Assembly (NCBI GenBank): GCA_004151065.3
Contig: NWUY0300019845.1
Span: 7,603 to 17,721, forward strand
DNA from: Larix sibirica
Taxonomy: Eukaryota > Streptophyta > Pinopsida > Pinales > Pinaceae
DNA: 10,119 nt
Direction: 5' to 3'
The number at the start of each line of letters is the position of its first letter. The stretch's first letter is position 1. Shown piece after piece: positions 1-6,820 of this stretch. The translations under genes and the position numbers were made by a program. The notes under the pieces are model-generated. The model made no database searches. It saw nothing but the letters and a program-made list of their open reading frames with translations, and was not told the origin of the DNA.

Positions 1-2
1 TT

Positions 3-872
3 CTCCAACACCTCAATAGCCAAAACAACAACATCAAATTCACCATGGAGATCGAGGACAACAATTGCTTACCATTTCTTGATATCCTGGTCTCAAGGAA
101 GGAATATGGATCCATCTCCCACCAAGTGTTTAGAAAGAAGACTCACACAGATATATATCTTCATGCCCACTCACATCACTTCCCACCTCAAAAAAATGGT
201 GTGATCAATACCCTAGTAACAAGAGCTCTCAGAATCTCAGACGAAGAACACATTAAAGACGAAATTGATCATCTAGGATTTATGTTTGAGGAGAATGGAT
301 AGAACGACAAACAATTCAAGAAGGTTGTTGCATCCGCCAAGAAAGACAAGAAAAGACCTAAGGACAATCTTGAAGACACCAACAACAATAAAATCTTCCT
401 CCCTTACATAAAATTCACCACCGACAAACTGGCTAAAACCCTTAAAAGGAACAATATCCAAGTCTTCTTCACCCCTCCAAATAGTATCAGAAACATGGTC
501 GACTCCTTAAAAGACCCAATTGATCCAAGAACATACAAAGGTGTCTACTCCATACCCTGTTCTTGTGAACTACATTACATTAGTGAGACTGGGTGTTCCA
601 TGGAAACCAGATTTAAAGAGAACAGTGCTGACCCAAGGCATAATAGGCATAAGAAGTCAACTCTTGTGGAACACTCACACTTAATGGGTCACCATATATG
701 TTTGGAAAATGCTAGAGTCTTAGCTAGAGAAGACAAACTAATAAAGCGGAAAGTGAGGGAGAAAATTGAAATCAACTTAAACCAAAATTGCCTTAATAGA
801 GATGATGGTACAAGGCTCAATGACTCTTGGAAACCGCTTCTTCACTCCCTACAACATAGAAGATCCTCATGA
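3..872 (+). pseudogene. Penelope-like reverse transcriptase / GIY-YIG endonuclease, C-terminal part, one internal stop
   Basis: One frame runs from base 3 to the TGA at 870-872 (289 codons) and is broken only by a TAG at 300-302. The first 100 codons match the region after the catalytic core of a PLE reverse transcriptase: IKFTMEIEDN, LPFLDILVSRK, FRKKTHTDIYLHAHSHH, then NG just before the stop. A Lys-rich linker follows. From 534 the GIY-YIG endonuclease begins: GVY at 540-548, YIS at 576-584 (usually YIG), ETG, an Arg in the METRF motif (609-611), His residues in the HSHLMGHH stretch (672-695), Glu codons in KVREKIEI (759-770), and a conserved-looking tail DDGTRLNDSWKPLL. Such enzymes copy the element's RNA at a nick made by the endonuclease. 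The protein starts upstream of the window, so the ATG at 45 is not the true start. The internal stop makes this copy probably inactive unless it is read through. Confidence 0.88.
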
Positions 873-1510
873 ATTAATAACCTAACCTAAGTTAAAATTA
901 AAACTAACAATTAGTAGGTATTTACATCCCTTAGAACACTTGTCTTAAAATTTCCTATACATATAAATTAGTTTAATATTAATTTAATGTATAAATTATA
1001 AATTATTTAAATTCACAATAAGATCTAGGGATAAAGTTCAATTCACAATATTTTAAAGTTTTATATTAAATAATATTAAACTAATTTAAATAATATAAAC
1101 TAATAAATAGGTATAAACTTTCATAGACATTAATTAGTTTATTATTTTTAAATTATAAATGTGATAAATTACTTAATTTGCAATAAGTCCTATAGGATAA
1201 ATTCACTTAAGTTTGAATTATCTTTAAATGGTGGAACCCTAAAATGATAAAATACCACATTATTATTATATTTTTAAAATTTTCATTAATACCCTATATT
1301 ATAATTTTTACACTTAAGATACAAAAAAAAAATTGAGTTTCACAGTTATATGAGACATTATTTTATTATAAAAATATATTTCACTCTCACATTAAGGTTT
1401 ACATTTAAAGTTTTAATAATATATTATCATTAATCTTATAAATTTCAATAGATTTACACACTATTTTTACACTTAAGGTTCACAGCATTTAATTTAAACT
1501 TTACATTTCA
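873..1510. other. AT-rich stretch without genes, possible PLE 3' untranslated region
   Basis: This stretch is dominated by A and T runs and has no open frame of note. It contains weak internal repetition. A segment near 990-1035 (AAATTATAAATT, then CAATAAGATCTAGGGATAAA) resembles one near 1150-1205 (CAATAAGTCCTATAGGATAAA), and the phrase TTTTTACACTTAAG recurs near 1305 and 1463. It lies between the PLE stop codon and the repeat block that may be the element's 3' end, so it may be untranslated PLE sequence or an old AT-rich insertion. No promoter, RNA gene or terminator can be defended here. Confidence 0.5.
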
Positions 1511-1759
1511 CTCACATTTATTTTATATTAATAAAACCAAACTCATTAAATTCCTTAAAATAACAAGCCGACCAACCTTAAGTTAAAAAACCCTAAATTA
1601 CATTACTAAAACTAAGAATCATTTATTCATGTATTTATGGATGTCTCACGGGCGTCTTTATCCTTGCAGGCTTCAACTGTCTCCGAATGATGATCCTAGA
1701 GTAGGGATCGAAACATCGAGTTTCAAATTCGTTGAACGCAACTCCTCTTCATTCATAAT
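1511..1759 (+). repeat. Direct repeat copy 1, candidate PLE pseudo-LTR / 3' end
   Basis: This block aligns with 5978-6232 in the same orientation at roughly 93% identity by eye, with three short indels. Most substitutions are C/T or G/A transitions, as expected from decay of methylated cytosines. Landmarks shared by both copies include ACAAGCCGACCA, TTTATCCTTGCAGGCTTCAA, AGTAGGGATCGAAAC, and the final AACTCCTCTTCATTCATAAT. The copies diverge abruptly after the last landmark, suggesting a real element terminus there. In this copy the hammerhead-like core is damaged: CCGAATGA stands where the other copy has CTGATGA. Confidence 0.85.
1672..1736 (+). ncRNA. Decayed hammerhead-ribozyme-like motif, copy 1
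   Basis: The layout matches the copy at 6145-6209. An outer stem pairs TTCAAC (1672-1677) with GTTGAA (1731-1736). An inner stem pairs CTC (1681-1683) with GAG (1718-1720). Stem II pairs GATCCT (1692-1697) with GGGATC (1704-1709) around a six-base loop, including one G-U pair, and GAAAC follows at 1710-1714. The first core element is broken (CCGAATGA instead of CTGATGA), and ATC replaces the expected GTC-type cleavage triplet at 1715-1717. Self-cleavage is therefore unlikely. This is a relic call made by comparison with copy 2. Confidence 0.4.
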
Positions 1760-1865
1760 GGAAAAATTACTATTTTAGGAAGGTCTCAAAGGGGATTTCT
1801 GAAAATGAAATGATGGGGATGGCTACATGAGCTTAAATCTATAAAATAATAGAGAATAAGAGAAT

Positions 1866-1893
1866 TTATGAATTTTGGAAAAAAAATTCATAA
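1866..1893. repeat. Perfect 11-base inverted repeat (hairpin)
   Basis: TTATGAATTTT is followed after six bases (GGAAAA) by AAAATTCATAA, its exact reverse complement. Directly downstream, CCCCTTGTT (about 1897-1905) and AACAAGAATAGGGG (about 1920-1933) could form a second, imperfect stem. AT-rich hairpins of this kind occur in MITEs and in non-coding retroelement DNA. No function can be assigned. Confidence 0.7.
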
Positions 1894-2280
1894 CCTCCCC
1901 TTGTTTATTTCCACTTTTGAACAAGAATAGGGGAAGAAATGAGAATTTTTCAAAAACATAAAATACCAAACAAAAAATGAGAAAAAAATGTAGGGATTAG
2001 CTGTAAGTACAAGACATCTCCTTGAATCTCCATTAATACCTGAAAATAATACCCCTAATGAATAGCGTAGAAAAAACCCATCACGAACCCATTAGAAAAC
2101 TCCAACATCTATGCTTGGAATACACATGAAATGAAGCTTTCCCTTATTATTCCTTCAATTGATTTTCCTCCCTCACTCATACTTAGTAAAAAAAGGTTTT
2201 AGTTTATATCATGTACAACCATCCCTCTCATCAAATTATAAATATTTCCTCATGTGTTGAAAGAGATGAGTTTTCTTTAT

Positions 2281-2327
2281 CCATACTCCATGGGATGGGA
2301 AAATACTATTCCCATTCCATAGTGTGG
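2281..2327. repeat. Imperfect hairpin with arms of about 18-20 bases
   Basis: The left arm, 2281-2300 (CCATACTCCATGGGATGGGA), pairs with the right arm, 2310-2327 (TCCCATTCCATAGTGTGG). There are two mismatched positions and a two-base bulge, and the loop is nine bases. The arm is unusually long for chance in this sequence. It could be the centre of a small inverted-repeat transposon or a foldback element; no outer ends were found. Confidence 0.6.
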
Positions 2328-2544
2328 GCCAATGGACACATCTTCCACCTCTTCGACTACCAATAGGAGTTATGAAGGAGCTTCATTAGTCACATGGAAA
2401 TAAAAGCCCGCAAACTGATCATTTCATAATGGAATCTTCATCTTGGAGGGAATTTAGGATCACTTAAGGGTAAACTAGGCTATTTCATGATTAAGCAGTT
2501 AATTAATCGAAAAATGAGCCAACGGGAAGAGCACCCCACTTACC

Positions 2545-2670
2545 TATATAAGGCATTAAAAAGTGAGTTGTAAGTGTATGGGAATCATTATTACACTCCC
2601 TCTCACCTGATCGGGGTGGCCTCCTTTCTCATATCGCATCGTTGGTGTGCCCTCTTTACTTATATAAGCT
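2545..2670 (+). promoter_or_regulatory. Two TATA-like boxes, possible retroelement LTR promoter
   Basis: TATATAAGG at 2545-2553 and TATATAAGC at 2661-2669 both match the plant TATA-box form. They stand in a locally more GC-rich stretch (CACCTGATCGGGGTGGCC and neighbours) and are followed by CT-rich DNA (TCTCTTTTTGCTCCCC near 2703). This resembles the U3/R part of an LTR, but neither LTR ends nor a second LTR copy could be identified, and no gene follows. The call is based on motifs only. Confidence 0.25.
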
Positions 2671-3598
2671 AACTAGGTATCACAGGGGAATTCTATCACT
2701 TAGTCTCTTTTTGCTCCCCTTTATGTTGATACATGATAATTTAATTCCTTAAATGAGTTTAATGAAATTATAACCATTGATAAGAAGTGAAACCCAAAAA
2801 TAATTTTTCAACTATAAGTTTTATTTATTTAAATATTAGGACTCCTTAGATTTCCATAAAGAAATTATGTTCCTCAACAAAAACGTTGATAAATTCCTCA
2901 TATTTTATCACAATCACGAACCACTTGATTCATTGGAAATATTTTTCATAGGGATACATGACAAAACCATTGGTTCTCCATAACATTCATTTTATCCTTG
3001 CTTCAATTTTGCCATAATGTTCTCCACCCCCGTTGGTCACGAAATTGGCAAAACACAAAGAGGATAAAAAGTCAAATTTAAACAATGGGAATCAAACCCA
3101 AAGAAAGGGGGAATATGAAAGACATAGATGGATGTTCAAATAATTTGAATACCCATTCAATAATGTATAAAAAATACATGGTCAACTGAAGTCAAAGTTC
3201 AAATAAGTGCTAAGAAATAAGCTTTCAAAATCACTTAAGCAAGTCATAAGCCATTTAGGAAGTATTTGAAAAAATGAGAAGCCAATATCAAGAATGAAAG
3301 ATGTCCAAAAAACTCATTCCATCATATTCCATCTATAAACCCTATTTCTCTACAATAGATACTCAAAAACCCTAGAATCTGAATGGGGGGCCCTCCGTTT
3401 TCTCCTCCTTCGATCCAATGGAGGATAGAATCATCGTTTATGTTGGATTTCTTCCCTCACCTTGGCATGTCATTGATGAGTTATTGAATTTTTTGATGAA
3501 ATTGTATTGGATATTTATTGGCTTTTCTAGTGCCATGTATATGTACAAACTCAAATTTCCTTACCCCGCGTTTTAGTGATATCTTGAGTTTTCTATCA
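2671..3598. other. Stretch without a recognisable gene; leader-like segment near 3333-3487
   Basis: Nothing coding is recognisable in most of this stretch. Near its end, CTATAAA (3333-3339) is followed by an AAAACCCTAGAATCTGA leader and an ATG at 3383. That ATG opens a 34-codon frame (3383-3487) beginning MGGPPFSPPS and stopping at TGA. The AAACCCTAG leader style is common in plant 5' untranslated regions and in LTR leaders. The frame has no recognisable family and is too short to call a gene. Confidence 0.35.
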
Positions 3599-3789
3599 CA
3601 ACATGTTGGCGAAATTTTGAATTTTATTCCACAATGTTAGCGAAAAAGTTCCTATTCCTACACAACCTGTTGGAATTTTTTTTTTCTTTTACGGTGCAAC
3701 GCCAACAAGAAACTTGCTTTTATGGTGCAACATTGATGAGAAAATTGGTTTTACACTGCAACGTTAGTAAGAACTTACAAAAATGCGTT
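3599..3789 (+). repeat. Degenerate minisatellite, about six units of about 31 bp
   Basis: Units start with a CAAC-like motif near 3599, 3630, 3663, 3697, 3728 and 3759, giving spacings of 31-34 bases. Examples are CAACATGTTGGCGAAATTTT, CAACATTGATGAGAAAATTG and CAACGTTAGTAAGAACTTAC. The last three units share TGCAAC about 31 bases apart and a following AAGAAA/GAGAAAA block. Identity between units is modest, so the array is old. The array spans much of an open frame at 3634-3834, which is therefore unlikely to be a gene. Confidence 0.6.
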
Positions 3790-4408
3790 GAACATATTTT
3801 CTTCCTCGGCGAATGTTCAAAAATATACTTCTAAGACTTATGATTCTTATATTCCCACATCTTTCCTAGATTATCTCTTTTCCTTGGAAACATTATTGTA
3901 CCAATATTTCAACCAATATTCACCAACTCAGAGAGAAAAACAAGATTCAAGACAAATACTTAAATAAATTTAGGAGGAGACCCCATTCTCTCCTAGGAGT
4001 TAATGGGGAAGGTTTGCAAGCACAATAGATAGTTTCCATGTAGTTTTCAAACATGGGAAGGAAAGGAAAAAATTCAGATTGGAAGATGATGACTAGGAAC
4101 CACACATATAATACTCAAGAGTAATATAAGGGACTTCAAAACCAACACTTAGAAAACTCAATCAAATATCAAATCTCTGTGATTAGTTTTGTCAAAACAA
4201 GTTATTGGGGAAGAGGATAACCACTAAGTCAAATAAGTCCAAATAACTCATTCAAGGACAAAAGTAGCATCAGTGAAGATTATCATGAAGGAAATGATAA
4301 ATATTCATGTAGTTTGGATTCATTCATATTATTCGTAATTTACATATCAATCTAGATGACACTTAGAAACTGGAAATTTAGTATGCGGGGACACTACTTT
4401 TCTTTTCC
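3790..4408. other. Stretch without a recognisable gene
   Basis: No coding frame, RNA gene or clear repeat was found. Because it precedes a gypsy gag-protease linker fragment in the same orientation, part of it may be decayed gag sequence. No gag motif could be read in any frame. Confidence 0.4.
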
Positions 4409-5750
4409 AAGATCAAGAAAGGTAGGGGAGTTTGGTGTGGCCGCAACCAAAACCACAACAAAGGTTATGGAACACCTGGCCCTTGGTAGAGGGAATTTTT
4501 ACCCTCTACCACTAGTCACACTTTCCATATACCACATCCCAATAATGGACATATCCTCAGACCCCAAATCCACCACTCTAGTAAATTTCCCATAACCCCC
4601 ATATGAAAGATGGTCACAATCACATAATTGTGCATGATTTAGCTCAATCCCCTATTGACATGTCAAATTTAGAAGTTCTTTAGTATTTATCTTCTTAAAA
4701 GAATGCATTACAATCAACCTTAGGTGTAATCGACCCATCTGATTTGCACTTAATGACCTTTGATATTGAAAATGGTGAACGACGCCTACCTTCATTAGTC
4801 ACTTTTAAAATCTCCCTCACTATCAAGAATGTAATCATTCATCGATGCATAGTTGATGAAGGAGAATACTCTTGTGTGATGTCAATCCATATTTTGAAGC
4901 ATCTTGGCTCGCCAGATTGGTCCCCCAATATATTTCCCTTCCCACTTATGATGGTAGTCCATCATAACCACAGTGTGTTGACCAGAATGTCCCCATTGAG
5001 TTGGGAGGAAAAATAGTACTCTTGGATATTAAAGTAGTCAATGCTTAACTTTATTACAATATTCTATTAGGACATAGCTATATGTAATCCATGAAGGTGG
5101 TGACCTCATAAATTTTTTGCATCATGATGTTTCCACTCAATGGGAAAATAATCACCCTTGAACATTTTACATACTATGAGTCACACCCCAGTGCAAATCC
5201 CAACAACATCCTACCCATAGTTAGATAGGAAAATCATTCATCATACACAAACATCGGTCTAGGAATGTACAAAGAATCCACCTTGTTGAGGGCATACTAT
5301 GGCCCTCCACTAGTTACAAAACATCCAAGAATGGTATCATGTGTACCATATTCACATCAGTAGACAATGAACAATTCCCTAATACATGGATATCTAAACC
5401 TAGAACAAATCACCATACTAAATAGGTCGTTACTCCTTCACCTCCTTTAGTAGAAATTATTTTTCAAATATCCTTCTTGTTCACCCATCATGAGTGTAAG
5501 GAACCCTATTTATGGATACACTCATATTTCCTTGGCTCACTTTGGGATTACCAGTGTGGTATTTAACACCACCATAACTAAAAATAGTACCAAATCCATA
5601 CACCCATTTAGATTATGGTTTGAATTGGATATGCACCATCAGTTACCATCCTAGAACCAGTTCTACCTATGATAACACCATCACTGGTTACTCGCAAACA
5701 ATCAATGTTGAAGGCCCTCGTGGCACCAAGAAACATCCCTACCCCATGGC
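4409..5750 (+). pseudogene. Decayed Ty3/gypsy polyprotein: linker, aspartic protease and downstream region
   Basis: The reading frame shifts along this relic. 4409-4615 (frame 2) encodes a Gly/Asn/Pro-rich linker (GRNQNHNKGYGTPGPW, a TAG, then REFLPSTTSH). 4621 to about 4985 (frame 1) encodes IVHDLAQSPIDMSNLEVL, two stops (4681, 4696), and the protease region LHLMTFDIENGERRLPSLV with CIVDEGEYSCVMS. From about 4986 (frame 3) come IELGGKIVLLDIKVVNA, YNILLGHSYM, FPLNGKIITLEHFTYYE and, further on, YPSCSPIMSVRNPIYGYTHI up to a TAG at 5652. In-frame stops include 5040s, 5070s, 5100, 5232 and several more. The normal role would be cleavage of the Gag-Pol polyprotein. The reverse transcriptase domain is absent: the fragment fades near 5750, before the unknown base at 5975. 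Assignment is by family pattern, not by search. Confidence 0.75.
4744..5016 (+). pseudogene. Retropepsin-like aspartic protease fragment
   Basis: This is the longest open part of the gypsy relic (90 codons from the ATG at 4744, which is internal because the frame is recognisable from 4621). The likely active-site triplet is Asp-Glu-Gly at 4855-4863, inside CIVDEGEYSCVMS. The classical retropepsin triplet is Asp-Ser/Thr-Gly; the Glu form is one I associate with conifer gypsy elements. The conserved LKHLGSP follows about 15 residues later, as in clan-AA proteases. The residues after about 4985 are out of frame with the family pattern, so the final part of this open frame is spurious. Confidence 0.7.
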
Positions 5751-5974
5751 ATCATGATGAGGATGATCTGAGACAAGTGCGTTAAACCGAAATGATGAAT
5801 CTATTGATGCAAGATATATAACAGATTGCCTAAAAGACTATGGCACTTATACATAACGGACCCATCAGTAAGTGTGCAGTTCTATCTGTTAGTGGTGCAG
5901 CATCGTAGAGAAAAAAACTATCAATTGAAAGTATAGTATCAATTGGTGAGTGCAGTTGCGTAGCAGCAGATCGA
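5751..5974. other. Unassigned stretch ending at an assembly ambiguity
   Basis: No coding frame is recognisable. The 9-mer TATCAATTG occurs at 5919-5927 and again at 5937-5945. The stretch ends at the unknown base 5975, and base composition and content change right after it, so its right boundary may be set by the assembly rather than by biology. Confidence 0.4.
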
Positions 5975-5975
5975 N
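5975..5975. other. Single unknown base, probable contig join
   Basis: An isolated n is followed two bases later by the start of the second repeat copy. The homology of that copy to 1511-1759 begins exactly here, while copy 1 continues leftwards into different AT-rich DNA. Together with the n at 7816, which sits at the junction of a duplication, this suggests that isolated n characters in this record mark joins between contigs. Confidence 0.6.
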
Positions 5976-5977
5976 TT

Positions 5978-6232
5978 CTCACTTTTATTTTACATTAATA
6001 AAAAATTTCTAAACTCATTAAATTCCCTAAAATAACAAGCCGACCAACCTTAAGTTAAAAAAACCCTAAATTACATTACTAAAACTAAGAATCATTTCTT
6101 CATATATTTATGGATGCCTCATGGGTGTGTTTATCCTTGCAGGCTTCAACTATCTCCTGATGATGATCCCAGAGTAGGGATCGAAACGTTGAGTTTCAAA
6201 TTCGTTGAACGCAACTCCTCTTCATTCATAAT
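5978..6232 (+). repeat. Direct repeat copy 2, candidate 3' end of a second PLE copy
   Basis: This matches 1511-1759 at about 93% by eye and ends at the same phrase, TTCATTCATAAT. Its left edge coincides with the unknown base at 5975, so upstream PLE sequence may be missing from the assembly. Several differences from copy 1 look like decay of CG dinucleotides (CACGGGCGTC in copy 1, CATGGGTGTG here). This copy retains the intact CTGATGA core element. Unrelated sequence begins at about 6233. Confidence 0.85.
6145..6209 (+). ncRNA. Candidate type I hammerhead ribozyme with minimal stem III
   Basis: The outer part of stem I pairs TTCAAC (6145-6150) with GTTGAA (6204-6209). The inner part pairs CTC (6154-6156) with GAG (6191-6193), separated from the outer part by an internal loop. 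The core CTGATGA is at 6157-6163, followed by one unpaired T (6164). Stem II pairs GATCCC (6165-6170) perfectly with GGGATC (6177-6182) around AGAGTA. GAAAC is at 6183-6187, and GTT (6188-6190) gives a permitted NUH cleavage triplet, with cleavage predicted after 6190. Stem III is only AC/GT with no loop, so a monomer should fold poorly and activity would more likely require a tandem or dimeric RNA, as described for small hammerheads of PLEs and retrozymes. The extra T and the short stem III are weaknesses. Confidence 0.5.
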
Positions 6233-6738
6233 TGTTGTTGTGTAATGACTGTTTTCAAATATTGCCATTTTCGAGAGTTTAATCGATTCTATTTGGACAA
6301 AAATTTATTTGTAAAGACTTGGGACCTTTAAAATCTCATGGTAAAATTTTCGTCCCAATCTTAGCATTGTTTCCTCTATTTTGCAATGTTTTCCATTTAA
6401 AGTACAATGCTATATTTGGAAAGTCATGAGATTTTGGGATGCTTGAAATTCTTGAAGGGTAACTATATTACTGGACATTTATCAATACCTTTAACTTAGG
6501 CTGGCCCCATCAATTGAGTTCCGTAATTATCGATTTAGAATAATTTTGCTAAATTAATCCAATTGTGGATAATTGCTAATTTTGTCATAAAAAATAAAAT
6601 TAAGATCGTTAAATCACAGAGAAGCATAATAAATACCTCATATCATTAAATCCATGGTCAATCAATTTTAAAATGCATCATCATACATTTTAGGGATTTT
6701 ATCAATTTTTAGTAAATAATTCGTACAAAATGGGTTAA

Positions 6739-6760
6739 GCTCAAAAATCAATTTTTGAGC
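6739..6760. repeat. Perfect 10-base inverted repeat
   Basis: GCTCAAAAAT at 6739-6748 and ATTTTTGAGC at 6751-6760 are exact reverse complements separated by CA. With a two-base spacer the DNA could extrude a small cruciform. No gene lies close enough to suggest a terminator or operator. A second, imperfect hairpin follows 28 bases downstream, so the pair may belong to one foldback element. Confidence 0.7.
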
Positions 6761-6787
6761 CAAATATCTGCTCTTTGGCTTTAGTAA

Positions 6788-6820
6788 GGTCCGTAAACTT
6801 AATTTTACAGTTTATGGTCC
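6788..6820. repeat. Imperfect 12-base inverted repeat
   Basis: GGTCCGTAAACT (6788-6799) and AGTTTATGGTCC (6809-6820) pair at ten of twelve positions, with a nine-base spacer. It lies next to the perfect hairpin at 6739-6760. A decayed small inverted-repeat transposon is possible, but no target-site duplication was seen. Confidence 0.5.

Larger units (their letters stand above)
1..1759 (+). mobile_element. Penelope-like retroelement (Dryad-like), 5' end outside the window
   Basis: This is the proposed extent of a Penelope-like element. The coding part (3-872) is well supported. The downstream part is inferred: an AT-rich stretch is followed by a repeat block (1511-1759) that carries a hammerhead-like core and stops at the same base as a second copy at 6232. 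PLEs are known to carry terminal pseudo-LTRs with hammerhead motifs, so this block fits the element's 3' end, about 890 bases after the stop codon. The catalytic part of the reverse transcriptase, with its YxDD motif, would lie upstream of base 1. No target-site duplication or 5' terminus can be seen. The link between the coding region and the repeat block is inference, and an independent repeat inserted behind a truncated PLE remains possible. Confidence 0.5.
1760..2544. other. Gene-free stretch with hairpins
   Basis: No coding frame is recognisable on either strand. Two hairpins stand out. One has perfect 11-base arms, TTATGAATTTT at 1866-1876 and its complement at 1883-1893. The other has imperfect arms of about 18-20 bases, at 2281-2300 and 2310-2327. 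A small palindrome ATGAAG-GAG-CTTCAT lies near 2371-2385. The stretch may be non-coding retroelement or MITE sequence, but no terminal repeats could be assigned. Confidence 0.45.

Noticed and set aside
273-461. 62-codon minus-strand frame
   Set aside because: It lies antisense to the PLE linker, which is coding-like on the plus strand, and has no recognisable family pattern.
3634-3834. 66-codon plus-strand frame
   Set aside because: Most of it runs through the degenerate 31-bp minisatellite, so its open state reflects repeat composition, and its protein resembles nothing known to me.
4356-4595. 79-codon plus-strand frame
   Set aside because: The gypsy linker pattern is in a different frame (4409-4615, frame 2). 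This frame is a shadow of it.
1511-6232. The two 250-bp direct repeats as paired LTRs of one element
   Set aside because: They have no TG...CA ends. The sequence between them is a mixture that includes an unrelated gypsy fragment and an assembly join, and the repeat contains a PLE-style hammerhead core, so separate PLE ends fit better.
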